A DNA stretch of 64,000 nucleotides from Phytoseiulus persimilis (GCA_037576195.1 CM075103.1:27984723-28048722), one strand, 5' to 3'. Positions 49,747 through 61,409 are shown, numbered from the stretch's first letter. Made by a program: numbers and translations. The notes: a model not told the origin generated them from the sequence alone.

Positions 49747-49835
49747 CCTGGAAGTTTAGGTGTTTTATCGAAATCGCCCGAAATCGATCTATTGCAACGA
49801 GGGGATTGCTCGGAAAATATACCCAAACTTCCAGG
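49747..49835. repeat. Inverted repeat with 14-base arms
   Basis: CCTGGAAGTTTAGG at 49747-49760 faces CCCAAACTTCCAGG at 49822-49835 with one mismatch that still allows G-T pairing; the loop is 61 bases. It is too short-stemmed for a typical microRNA precursor. Confidence 0.5.
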
Positions 49836-50109
49836 CTCGAGCAGTAATTCACCGGAAAAGATTAAAATACATACTCCACTCCCCCACTGGAAGATGGAAT
49901 AGTCCATGGGGAGGGGACTCTCTGAACGTTTCGGGAGTTCGAGGAAAGATGTCTGATACGCAGCTGGGAGGAACAAAACCCTTCCGGAGCTGAAGCGAAT
50001 GCGGGTCGATACTTGGATGAAGGAGAACGCCTTCTCAACGAACATCGCGACTCACCCGCACGGCCAGAATCCTCGTTTCCAGGGGATGAACAGGCTCTAC
50101 GTAGACATA

Positions 50110-50546
50110 GATTTGAGCGCGGCTCTGATTTGAGTGTAGGATTGATTTGAGCGCAACAAGTTTAACAAGGAAGAAGGAGAGAACGCTTCGTTACCTGCCC
50201 TACTTTCTCTACTCGTTGGGCTGGAATGTATCCGCCGATTGCAGACTTCTCGACAAACGGGAGTCCCCGTTCAAGAGTGATGGAGAGAGCGGTGGTTTTG
50301 TAAATTCGGTGCTGTTTTCACTCGTCTTCGATAAAGAGGCCCTTCATGCTCACCGGTAATATATCGGAGCTCCACATGAGACTCCAGAGAGGGAGCTCAT
50401 CATTTTCACTTGTAAGCCGTTTGAGCTTGCGAATGGCACGCTCAAATTGATCTCGCTCAGATCTATCTCTTTGCCATCGATCACGCGCTCGAGTTGATCT
50501 GGCGCCCGAACCAATCCTGCGCTCAAATCCATCCCGTGCTCAAGTC
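50110..50546. repeat. Degenerate 15-17-base repeat cluster in two orientations
   Basis: GATTTGAGCGC-type units occur three times at 50110-50154, spaced about 17 bases. The reverse orientation (CGCTCAAATTGATCT and variants) occurs about five times at 50439-50546, several spaced 15-16 bases. A further GATTTGAGCG copy is at 59628-59637, followed by CACTCAAACTGAGCG at 59661. It looks like a decaying minisatellite with an inversion or the ends of a small inverted-repeat element. Confidence 0.45.
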
Positions 50547-52592
50547 GAGTAGCACCCTTCGCTCTCAGTACCCATTCGTGGAACGGTCTCCAAATAAAGT
50601 GCTCCACTTTGAGCGTGTTCTCATGGAGCAGCGTACAACCCGAGCGATCAACGAGAGAATCTGTGAGAGAGAGTCTACCACTTTACCTCTTGAGCGAGCA
50701 AGAACAGCGTCGTGTGGCTGCCCGTAGCCCTTGTGACTGTTCTGTACTGGCCGTGAGTGCAGGTGAGTGGTCACACAATATTGGATCCCAAAGGGAAAAG
50801 TGTAGGGTGGCTACGACGGCAAAAATGCGAGTTGGGATGAGTGGACCTTGTCGGTGCTCCGAAGCCCCTGTCTGGTGATCGTTCGAAGCTACGGTCATAT
50901 CAGTTTCGAAGAGTTCATCATCCCACTCTAGCGACAACAGTTGAATTGGTTGGGAATCGACTGAGCTCTGCATCCACTCGGTTGTTTGTTGGCCAACTTC
51001 ACCGGAACCACCCCGAGGCCGAGTCGAGGGCACGGTCGAATATCTCGTTCTATTCTGCGGAGATTCAAAAACGCTTTGGGCACGCGGAAACTTGAACCGA
51101 AGTTTTGGTTCAGCCATCATGAGAGGAACCGAGGCGGTCAGACTCGAGATTCTCAAATCTCTTTCAGAGCGAGTTGAGCCATTTCCGGAATCACGCTCCC
51201 AAGGCCGCTTCCAGTGAGAGACATGCGACGTGTATCACTGACGGTTTGATTGATGTGTGAAGATTCAAGAGATGTTATCGGTGATTCTTGATTCTTCTGT
51301 ATCTGAGGGACGCTCACGATCGCTTCTTTGTTTCGGCTCAGCTCCGAAAGGAAGCGAGTTCGCTCGGAACGGTGATGCCAGCATGGAAGCTGCAGAGCTC
51401 AGAGCTTCATCGCGGCTGACAGGGAAGGTCCGTTCCGGCTAGCGAAAAAACTGACATCCCGTTCGTATGAGAAGTGAGGCGTTCCTCTGACACAACTCTG
51501 TTCTAATCTCCGGTCTGGAAACGTTCCACTGTAGAGGATACACAGCCCGCTGGAGCGGCGGAATTCTCGTTATTCGAGGCTCTGGTTACGATATTCAAAC
51601 ATTCTCTGACGGGAACGGTAGATTGACACCATAGGTACTTGTGGTACATCAGAGTCAGCCACTCCATAGTGTCCGAATCCGTCATCTCGGCACGTTCCGA
51701 TCGCTGTCAAATCACGGCGGAAGAGCTATACGGAAACTTTAATCAGTTTCCGATAATCCTGTTGACTTTCACAGGGCTCTGGAGTCAAATGTAGGCAAGG
51801 TTATCTGAGACTTCCATAATGGCATCGTAGCTTTCTCCCCGAGCTTCCAAGAAGCTCTGAGCCCTGGAAGGTCCGAGCTCCAGAAAGAACGGAATTATAC
51901 AGGCCGCATCAGAGTAACCCTCAAAGAAACGACCCAGCAATAAGGTCAAAGAGCGCACTCGATCCTTCACCGGGGCGCCTCATCGTCGTCCTCGAGAGGA
52001 TGGCCACGAGAGAGGAAATGACTTAGGCTTTCCTCCTAGACAGAGAACGCCTCAGATGGAAGACCTCCCGGGTGGGGGACTCTCGCAGGGAACGCAAATG
52101 AGCCGTTCCGACACGGGAATCGTCTTGACTCGTCGATTGAAGCTTCGAGCTTCAAAGATCAGCGATTCTGTAGCATTGAGGATTCCTGATCTTGAGGATT
52201 ACAGGGTGAAGGGAAGAGTGCTAGACTCGAGCTTGTGGCTGGGTCAGGGGAACTGAGAACATGCTATTCATCGGACGAAAATCCTTCATCGATCCATCCC
52301 GAATATATCGATTGTAGGGTGCGCGCGGAAGCGTACCAGTTATGGGACACTGACCAGCGGTGGGAATCTTCGCAGGTTTTCTCGTTCCGTTGTCTGGAGT
52401 CCTGGCTTCATTCACGTGGCATTCATCCACAGAACATCTCCTCCAGCAGTCAGGGTGGTTTAGATTCTACTTTGATGGACGAGATTTTCACGCAAAGATT
52501 CAGTGTAATCAGGAAAATCTTCACAGGTTTGAAAACAATGTTGATTGCGTCACGAAAATCTCGCGACGATGACCATCATCGTCACATCACAG

Positions 52593-52645
52593 CCCCCCCC
52601 CCCCCCCCACCCCCCGCCCCATGAAAAAAACTGGGTCCGCCCCTG
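52593..52645 (-). mobile_element. Probable DNA-transposon terminus (solo end)
   Basis: Read on the minus strand, the sequence starts CAGGGGCGGACCCAG, then a T run, then a long G-rich run (16 C on the plus strand at 52593-52608, then ACCCCCCGCCCC). Terminal sequences of the form CAGGGGCGGA-CCAG followed by T and G runs are common ends of non-autonomous DNA transposons in arthropod and other animal genomes. No opposing end was found nearby, so this is a truncated fragment or a copy with one degraded end. Family assignment is not attempted. Confidence 0.4.
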
Positions 52646-53601
52646 CCAGTTGTAGAACTTCTGAAACCTTCCGAAACTGCTGCTGCTTCGAGGAGCATCG
52701 AGAGTTTTCTCGTGGTGGTACTGGCGTTCGAGCCGAAGCAGCACCCTAGGCTCTCCTACAGCCATTGATGCGCGCAGGTCTGCCGCGGGAATGTACCGTC
52801 CTCGCAGCATTGACGCCTACGAGTGCCCGGATCTCCAGACGGATGGCCAGAGTTGCCCCAGCCAGGGTCAATCTGAACCAACAGGTGGGATGGCGATCCA
52901 TGCCGTTGCATTCACCTCCATGGATCACGACGGCCGATGGGCTGCACGGGGAAAGAGCTTTGGGATCGACGAGTCAAAAACAGTCGTCGATTGCCTGTGA
53001 TGCTCGGTTCTAATCCTCGTTACGTTCTATTTCAACACCCCGCTCCGATGGCGGGAAGGAACGAGCTCATCAATCTATGATCGTTCAGCTTCTGACACCG
53101 AAAATCGTTGCTTGTTCCAGTTCAACGGTCGCCCGGCGATCTCAGATCAGAATGAGCGAGACTCCAAAGTGCGTTGAGTTCCTCCGATGTTCGAGCAGCG
53201 CTTATGTTCGGCATCAACATATTCCTAATGAGAATAACCCGGGCCTTGGAGATGAAGGAACGTTGCTGCTACCGTTACGAGCCTCCACCGTTCCCATTCA
53301 GAGAGGATTACGGGAGGAGGGTTCCTGTGTCCGCAGGTCCAATAAATACATCTATAACGCACTCCTCATGCGTCCCGACATTCTCGTGAAGCTTGGAGAG
53401 TCAATATGACCGCCGCGCTCTAGCGTGCTCCGCTAGAGGAACATGAATGACCCCTCAGCGGGGAAGAAGCCGTTCTTCACATTCAACGAGAGCGATTCTC
53501 TTTTTGCGAGGGATGCAGATTGGCTCAAAGACCCCGATGCCTTGTGATATCGAATTTTGTCGCCCCTTTCGGGGGAGTCAGGTTTCTCTCACCGGCAGTC
53601 A

Positions 53602-53637
53602 AATTATTGATTAATTGATGATCAATTATCGATCGAA
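53602..53637. promoter_or_regulatory. AT-rich palindromic homeodomain-type site cluster
   Basis: TAATTGAT (53612-53619), one spacer base, then ATCAATTA (53621-53628) form a perfect 17-base palindrome. It overlaps TGATTAAT just upstream, a sequence like PBX/Hox composite sites, and is followed by ATCGATCGA. Dense homeodomain-type cores in a gene-poor stretch suggest an enhancer, possibly for the kinase-like gene 1.4 kb downstream. Inferred only. Confidence 0.3.
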
Positions 53638-55065
53638 ACGTCCAGCTAGTTGAGGATGCCCTCTTTCTGGGAAAGGTTCTGGGTTCTGGGAAAAGGTTGG
53701 CATCGGATAATCTGTCTGGGAATCACCCGGTTGCCCTGTGACACCGTTCGAACTTGCCTCAGCGAACGAAGCTTCCACCATGAGATGAACTGACTCATCG
53801 GATTCAGGGCGACCACAGTCCTGTCGCTACCGTGTAACCCATACATGGTCCGCCAGATACCCAACCCGGAGAAACCCCCTCGCTCGAAGGTCCCCAGACT
53901 AAATAGAGCACCTGACTCTGAATGCTCAGAATTGAGGAGGTCGTCGGGAATTTCAATCGGAGAGAAAATCGGACCAATGAATTTCGAAGATTTTCCCGCT
54001 TAGGGAATCCTGAACAGATTCGAGTGGTACATTCTCGGTACGCTCCGCGTGTAGCATGCAAGGAAAGATGCAAATGTCCCTGACTCCTGTTGTCTAGGCT
54101 CCATGGTGTGCTAGATTAACTCGGGAATCAGGATTTTGATTGTGAAACTCAGCCGGGTTTACACAATGTGCTTCGAACAATCGAGAATTCCCCAATCCAC
54201 AATGCTTCGAGAGTCCTACATGGAACCCTCCGCGAGAACTCGTCCGTCTGGACAGGGAACGAGTGAGAAAAGAGCGGAAGAAGCTCTCAGACTAACAGGA
54301 TCCGATGTATTCCAGGATGAGTCAAGGAGAAGCTTGAGATTGTTCCCCGAGTCAAGGGGTGTTCCGACGAGGCTTCGATGCCCGAGACAACGGGAGGGTC
54401 CATCCCCGATATTGGAGCCCCGCTGGCGGACCCTGGCAGTCCACTCCCGCAACGTATTCTCTCAGAAAAGTATGCACGTATCGTGTGAACGTTTCACCGT
54501 TCCACTTGTATACAGTTTCCGACTTAAATTGCGTACCACCAGGGGGCGCGCAGGGTAGATTCGCCGCCCGCCAGCGGTGTAGAGAGTGCCACGTGGCGGG
54601 TGGAAAATGGCGTCGTGTGGGCTAGCCTAAGGTGGAGATACTCACACTAATTGATGTAGTTTGAGCACGGTATTTCTCTTATACTTATTTCATGTCCTAT
54701 AAAATGTCGTAATTCTGGGTTTTCGGCTCCAGCAACTTCAATCAGATGGAAAATCGAGGCCCTGGAGCGGCGCGCAGACCGACCCCGCCCTGAGACCTCG
54801 GCACCCCCTACTGACGAATTCGCCCTGTGTTATCTGTGCACACTCGGGACACCTGGCACCTCCTCAAACCAGGCTTCTGCAATATAGAATGTGGAGCAGG
54901 GGACCTACGAGGATCGAGCTCGGACGCATCATTCCTTGGTGACACATGAAAGCAGGCGTGTTCCAGAAGAGGACGGCAGTAACGTGAGCCCTCGCTACGG
55001 AGCTTCAGCTGAGGGAGCGGGGCATTCGATTAAGACAGCTCCCAAATTTCTGAGAGCGTTGCGGG

Positions 55066-55965
55066 ATGAATGAGAAGTCAGAAGTGAACTCGGGAAACCT
55101 GGTTGGCTTGATGGTTTACGACGCGGATCCCATCGGACAAGGAGCCCTCTCAACCGTATACAAAGGGACATGGGGATCGAGATCAGTCGCCGTCAAGAGA
55201 CTGGCTCCCGGGGAGGACGGCGTCAACACCGAAGAAGCTGAGGTTCTCTCAAAATTGAGTCATGAGAACGTCCTCAAATACTTCGATAGCCGGAAGAATC
55301 CCGACGGTACTGTCGATCTCGTCATTGAATTAGCGAGCGGTGTCACACTCGCCACGGCCCTCTGCCAGCGGAGCAACTTGACAACCTCGTGGAAACGTTC
55401 TACCATCTATCAGGTTGCGAATGGTTTGGCGTACCTGCACAGCAGAGGCGTCATCCACCTGAACTTGGAGCCCCCAAACATTCTGTTCAGGGACCGGAAT
55501 CTTGCACAAGTCCTGATTTCTGATTTCAGCATGGCAAGACTTGCAGTTAGCTCGCGTCTTGCGGGCGCGCAGGAGTTCAGAGCACCCGACTTCCCATTCA
55601 CGCAGAAGAGCGATGTCTTCTCCTTGGCGTCGATTGCCTGCTGCGTCTTATCAGAGCGGAATCCGGGGAGCCCGGATGAAACGAAGGAGATAGTTTCGCG
55701 AGTGCTGAAGAATATGGACTGGTACCCCAATTGGCACGTTGCCTTGAGACAAGGAGTTAAGCCGAACCAGAACGATCGGATCACCGCAGCTCAGTTCCGC
55801 GATATATTTGAGCGGCCTCCATATTCTTTGGAGGTCGCGAACCAGGCTGATGGCAACGCTTCCACTGCACGCAGATCGTTGGCTTTGGTCGCTGTCGTTA
55901 CACTTGTAGTCTCGATTATTGTAGCGTTTCTGATATGGTTTCTCTTACTCAAGAAAGGTTCCTGA
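55066..55965 (+). CDS. IRE1-like pseudokinase with C-terminal membrane anchor
   Basis: An intronless 299-residue protein. A protein-kinase fold covers about residues 18-255: glycine loop GQGALSTVYKG (24-34), VAVKRL with the ATP-anchoring Lys44, a helix-C glutamate near 59, HENVLKYF, a GLAYLHSRG helix (120-128), then HLNLEPPN where active kinases have HRDLKPxN (catalytic Asp replaced by Asn133) and DFS instead of DFG (153-155). EFRAPD and KSDVFSL follow. The run from VAVKR to IEL resembles IRE1/RNase L kinases, the ER stress sensors. Unlike IRE1 it has no N-terminal luminal domain, no KEN ribonuclease domain, and ends with a hydrophobic helix (about 271-295) and KKGS. That is the layout of a tail-anchored protein with the kinase fold in the cytosol, probably on the ER. 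ATP binding may remain; catalysis is doubtful. Lack of introns in an intron-rich neighbourhood suggests retroposition. An in-frame stop lies 15 bases before the ATG. Confidence 0.8.
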   Translation: MNEKSEVNSGNLVGLMVYDADPIGQGALSTVYKGTWGSRSVAVKRLAPGEDGVNTEEAEVLSKLSHENVLKYFDSRKNPDGTVDLVIELASGVTLATALCQRSNLTTSWKRSTIYQVANGLAYLHSRGVIHLNLEPPNILFRDRNLAQVLISDFSMARLAVSSRLAGAQEFRAPDFPFTQKSDVFSLASIACCVLSERNPGSPDETKEIVSRVLKNMDWYPNWHVALRQGVKPNQNDRITAAQFRDIFERPPYSLEVANQADGNASTARRSLALVAVVTLVVSIIVAFLIWFLLLKKGS

Positions 55966-56413
55966 TTGTCCCGGAAGTCAGAGATTCTCGAACTGTTCAG
56001 CTTCAAGATCGTTCATTACTCAACTATTCAAAATGAGGAATCGCCGAAACCGTTCGGGAAATTCTCTCGAGTGGTCCTCAGTTGTGAAGATTGTACCTTG
56101 CCCTGCCCAAACTTGAACAGCATCTGATTGCAATCATACGATGACCATGACCAGGGAGTGAGTTGAGAGAAATGCGTCTCGGGATCGAGTCCCGACTGGG
56201 AACGGCAGCGAGATCTTGCACATCGATGAGAGTTCGCAAAGATGGTGACCCTAGCTATCGCAGATCCTCATGATAGATGTTGTGACCAACGTCTTCGCAG
56301 GGACCTTGCCTGAACTTGTCCCGTTCAGAACGCCCCGTACAGAAGCCGTTGGTGCTAGAAGCCATCGCTGCTCGCGCTTCACCCCAGGGATGTAGAAAGC
56401 TCTTTGAGCGCTC

Positions 56414-56419
56414 AATAAA
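56414..56419 (+). terminator. Poly(A) signal of the pseudokinase gene
   Basis: AATAAA about 450 bases after the stop codon; the first on this strand. Confidence 0.5.
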
Positions 56420-57428
56420 CCATTTGACAGCTCACTATCGAGCTCTTCATGTTTTTGTTGTTTCTTGCTCCTTGTCCCCAGTCTGTAGCTGAAACCATGC
56501 CACGGATGTGGGTCCCGCTAAGTCCTCGGCCGCAGGAGCGAACCCAAGAAGGAGCCTTCCCATCACGTCATCGAAGGGGCTCACAAAACGGATCGAGCAC
56601 TGTTTCGTGCATCGGCTCCCCGTATGTGTGTGTTGGAGTTGGGCGATTGGATGCGTGGCGATACGGCGGACCGCGGTCTCCAAGTCGACGTGATGAGCGA
56701 CGGTCTTGACCGGCGTCCGCACGATGCAAACCGAAACCGCTCCGTACGATGATGCCCTACAATGAAGGCTCTGCAAGTGGAGGATTGCCTCATCGACACT
56801 CTACGAATGGCGCTTCAGAATTCGGAGAGTCTGTGGCAGATGATTGAGTCAGCGAAACGAGACTCTGGCAAACGAGGTTCTGGAGAAGGAGATACGGGAA
56901 TAATAACATAACCCAACGGGGTGTGCCGTTCCTTACAACAAGGAGCGGTGCGAACCGGTGACGTGGTTGGTTCCACTCTCCCTTCCCGTGAAGCACGTTC
57001 GAAGACATCCCTCTCTCCAATGGAGCACATCACCTTCGGGAAAACCGCTGCATCGAAATCGGGTGGGTATCTGATCGCTCTTTCTGAGAATATCGCTGGT
57101 ACTTTCCTTCGTTCCTGTCTTTTGCGTGAATATCTTCTCGGAGAGTTTTCGATCATCTGGAACGATTCGGACCTCAGCTCGCTCAACTCCCGCCGCGAAC
57201 TTCTTCTCGAAATACGTAGGGTGGAGCTTGCTTGTCCACTCTCTCGCTATTGGCTCCTCGAATTTCGATGAAAACCCCAATTATTCAGGGCTCGTCAGAG
57301 CCTCGAAATGCTTCGAAGGTCGAATCTTGGAGCTTTTTCTGAGAAACTTTCCGAGAGTACTTCGGAGCTGCCTCAACACGCTGATGAACAAACGGAATCC
57401 GTTCCTCATATCTTCGAAATCGGCGGAG

Positions 57429-57434
57429 TTTATT
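57429..57434 (-). terminator. Poly(A) signal of the acid lipase gene
   Basis: TTTATT on the plus strand, i.e. AATAAA on the minus strand, ten bases after the lipase stop codon, so the 3' untranslated region is very short. Confidence 0.6.
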
Positions 57435-57443
57435 CCGAATCTT

Positions 57444-60400
57444 TCAGATGTTCGAGCTTTGGCAACCATCTTCGAACGGAAGCGCTTTCACAAATGTTGC
57501 GACTCTTCTCCGGTATTCTTCGTGATCACTATCCCTCGCATTTTCCAAGTCCTGGAATTTCAACATGATGTCGTTGATGGTGTAGCACCGTGTATCCAGT
57601 CCTGAGACGGCGTCTGTGTGAGTCATTCCATTGCCCTCTATGAATTTGTAGTCGGTGGCATTCAACTCAGCGATCACTTTCTTGGCAGTTTCGGTGCCCG
57701 TGAAGACGTCATTCATCACGTAGAACAACGAGAAGGGGACCTTGATCGCTGCGAAATCGTACTTAGGGGGCTCAGTCTGGGAACCGACCAGATCGTTTGG
57801 TTAGAAAATGATTGATGCTTGGTAGCAAGTCTCTGTAGATGGGAAAGAGCTCACTGAGTTGTATTCTTCTTCATTTGTGAAACCAGTCAGAGGCAATTTC
57901 CTGAAGTCTATCTTCTCCCACGGATCTTTTCCCCATTGAATAGCGTAGTTATAGCCGTTCATGGCTGTAACGCCACCGGGGAATTTGCTGAAGTAGACGG
58001 CGCTGCGAGTCTGGAATCATGTCCAATGATTAATGGATCGTATTCCTTCAGCTAGCCGTAGATCCTCTCGAGCCTCTGGCAATCCCGATATTCAGAGCTT
58101 CCCACCATGTTTCTGCTCAACACCAACCTTGTTCAAGTGAGGGTCATCGGAGATTCCTCCTATGATGTCACGATTTAACGGAATGGTAAGTAGGAGCAGA
58201 CAGAGCCGGGGTAGAACAGCACACACGGCTGTTTTGACGAAAGTCTCAATTTCGCCCCAGCCAGTGAATCGCCTCCCGAATAGGTATTCGAAAAGCAATA
58301 GGGAAGGCAAACTGATCACCGGCACGGTCTAACACATGAAACAGAACGTGAATGAGTGAACGATCTTCTCTGTTACAGTTGACTTCGGCAACAGACTTGT
58401 GTGGATATCATTCGCCTTCAGCGTACCACTTGCAGTCCCTCTATCAAGGGTGGCACGTAAATGAGACCAGTCTTCAGTGCTAATGAGGTGTCATCTCCAA
58501 ACTTCAGAACAGGCGCAACCGCGGCGAGATGGGAAAGCTGGAAAGGAAGAACGAATGGGAAGCCTCTCGAGATGTTCAAAATGTCGACTAGCCTCCCAAA
58601 CGAGTTCTGACAAGAGTCGCATTTTGATTTGTGAGCGGCGATTCCGGTAACGGTTGCGAGGTTCCAAGTTCTCGGGAGCAGTTTTCACATTTTGGAACCG
58701 GTTCCGATTTTCGAGAACAAAAGTATTCAGGCTCACCTTGTCGTCATATGAGTGATCACAGGAGAGGAGCGCGAACGAAACCGTAGATCCCAATGAATGC
58801 CCGATGAGATAGAACTTCGATTGTTCAGTTTCACTGAGAACTTTATGGAATAGAGTCGGCAAATCGAGGTCGGCTGTGTATTGCCATCTGGAACAAGACC
58901 GCATAGTCTCGAGGAAATGATGCGATGGACAGAGCGGTGAGGGAGAGGCTCTTCTTAGGAGAGTTTCTGACGACTGACGGAAATCCCATCAACAAACGTT
59001 CAACAGGGTTTTACTGGACTCTGAGAGATGTAGAGATGAGGACGTTTATTTTCATGGTCTCCTCCAACGGCACCGGTAAAGGGTCCAGCCAGTTTAGGGG
59101 GATTGGGCGCCCCACCTCGACGGATCTTCCCAGGACCAGCAGCATCGTGTTCTCGATGTGAACAACGTATTCCCGAAGCTTTCAGAAATTTCCATCAGCT
59201 AAAGACACATTTATTTACATTCATTATCAATGGTTCATTTGAATCCGTGCGGTCGAGCGGAAACTGAAAACCGTCATTTCTCGAGAACTACACAGCGTTC
59301 AACGAGACTTTTCTGAAAAGCACCTTCCGAAGAACATCTTTTTTCTATCATAAAGTCGGTTGCAGATTCCACGATTCCGATGAAGACAAGATTGCACGAT
59401 TCCGAAGGCATCAAAAACCCTTTCGAGAGTTTCTCAATCTTGATGGTTGATACCCCTTCCGTGACCGGCAGAAATGCGTCGAACTGGGGCACCCAGCCGG
59501 CTGAACCCTTCGAGCGGAGACTGAATCGAGCAAGTGACCGATAACAAAGAGCGGAAGCGCAGAAAGTCCGAAAAACCCTTCGGACCGAATCTTATACGTG
59601 AGCGACAGGAGAGTCCGTTCGGCGTTTGATTTGAGCGTGCGGAAGTGACCCTTTATGCTGCACTCAAACTGAGCGTCTAGCAAGGGTCAACGAATGGGAG
59701 ACAAGTGCGCACGTCGCCTGCAAGCCACTCCTGTTCTGGTCGCGCAATAGGGTAAAGAAGTCGGAAACCGGTCGAGCAGCGCGGTCGTTCGCTAATAAGT
59801 CATGGATACAGGCTGATGCTGGAGAGATGAAATGACCAGACATATCGTTCGTGGACGAATAGAGAGTTGTCGCTGGCAGGCGCTCCGAGGGAAGTCAGCT
59901 TCGGAGATTTCGGGAGTTTCGTACTCGACCACCCGAACGAAAACTACAATATCCTTCGGAACTGACTCGCCCTACTCGTATCCATGGATGCTGGAACGTT
60001 TAAACGTAACCGAAGTCGTCTGTCCCCGAACTGCATTGCGCTCGTCATTGTAGGAAAGTCCGCGGCAGGCGCTGCGGCGATGTAGGCCTGTTCCTCGGAA
60101 ATTCCCCTTCACAGATGGTAAAAACAGCTGTTCGACACTTGGGTCATCCATTACAGACCTTCCAGTATCCAAAAGAGCTGCTTTCTCCATGACTTGCTCC
60201 ATTGGTACACCGCAGTACGATTGGCGGTTGACAGTTGAACTTCGGTTTCAGGAAGGATTCGAGCGAACGCCATTCCTCAAACGATAGGGAAGAAGAATCT
60301 CCACTCACGTTGCTTTGTAATATTCCTCAGGCTTCGGATCCCTTGTTGCACCGTTCACCATGATCGTCTTGCTGAACTGATTACCACGGAAGTTCACGAG

Positions 60401-60869
60401 CCATACATCGTAGCCATTATCAGCTAGAACGAAGGCAGTGCTCTGATTCCGAAGATTCCACATGAAGTCGAACGACGATGAGCCCGTTCCGTGCGCGAGG
60501 ATTACGGGAGCCGAGAGTTTCTCATCGTAGATATCCATGCTACGTATTCGCCAAAGTGAGAGAACCCAGCCGTCGGGGGTCACGGCTGTATGGAATGTCA
60601 GATTCATACCGTGTATACGAGCGTAAGCTTCCTGCGCGGGGAACGCTCAGTCAAATCTCCAACTTCCTCTGCGTATGATGCTCGCCCACGCGGGCTGAGT
60701 TGCGATAGCTCTTCGACCCGGAACAGGAATTCGTACTCACGTAGTCGTCTCTGGTCAGGGCATCAACTTCCATCGCCACGTCAGCCGGCAGAGTCAGTTT
60801 AGCTGTCACCGACTCCGACCCACCCCGGCAATAGACGACTGTAGACAACAACATGAACTCGAGTCTCAT
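57444..60869 (-). CDS. Secreted acid lipase (gastric/lysosomal lipase family)
   Basis: Seven exons join in phase: 60869-60741, 60631-60309, 58887-58737, 58537-58430, 58328-58128, 58010-57855, 57776-57444; 466 residues. These alpha/beta hydrolases split triacylglycerols and cholesteryl esters in gut lumen or lysosomes. Seen: a short hydrophobic start (MRLEFMLLSTVVY), the family N-domain (TPDGWVLSLWRI), the oxyanion region (HGTGSSSFDF), YDVWLVNFRGN, the nucleophile elbow GHSLG (Ser182; most relatives have GHSQG), a lid region with YLFGRR and cysteines, RSAVYFSKFPGG, the acid residue Asp379 (YVMND) and catalytic His409 (GMTHTD). Length is slightly above the usual 400. Intron 2 is 1.4 kb while the rest are 78-199 bases. 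The HLDF motif common near the histidine is HTDA here. All catalytic residues are present, so it is probably active. Lipase expansion is typical of blood- or prey-feeding arthropods. Confidence 0.9.
58888..60308 (-). other. Large second intron of the lipase gene
   Basis: 1421 bases with no coding exon that fits the lipase phase. It carries one GATTTGAGCG copy (59628) related to the 50.1-50.5 kb repeat, so repeat insertion may explain its size. Confidence 0.55.
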
Positions 60870-61409
60870 CCCAAAACTGTGTTGCAGTCGGACAGCTGTC
60901 TGGGCTCGACTGCGGGCGAGCGATTGAACGCGCGAGCCTACTGTGTTCCAAGCAAGGCAGCTGGACGGAGTGGCAGAGCTTCGCTCTTGGCATAGTACCT
61001 TGCACACGTGCGATGGCAAGTGAATACAGAGCTCGAGATCTCAAAAGCGCGATCAACAGTTTGGATTTTACACTTCCTCAAAACGGGACTCGACTCACGA
61101 ATCATCCTCTACAATCAGCAGCCCTATGGTCGCGATGAAGATTCACCCGCACACATAATAAGAGTTTTACAGAAGAAAAAACAGGATCAAAGCGCGAAAA
61201 TGCGGTGTTTCGGACGCGGAAAGGGGAGAAATAAGAAATTTGTAGATGAATGAGTTAGGACAGACGTCGTCTGACTGTGGGTTGTCGCGGGGTGCCGAGA
61301 GGGCGGAGAGTGTTGAGGCTTGCTGAGGAGTGACACGTGATGTCGAGTGAGGCCCAACGAAGTCTTTCTGCGTTCTGTTCCTTCCTCCGTGATTCCAGCC
61401 GGTTGGTTT

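Noticed and set aside
54136-54558. 140-codon plus-strand frame before the kinase gene
   Set aside because: It starts at TTG, has no domain, and a minus-strand frame overlaps it.
56160-56240. tRNA-like TCGGGATCGAGTCCCGA arm
   Set aside because: The T-arm-like hairpin is present but no acceptor stem or anticodon arm fits upstream. Similar B-box look-alikes near 170, 2390 and 29475 also fail.
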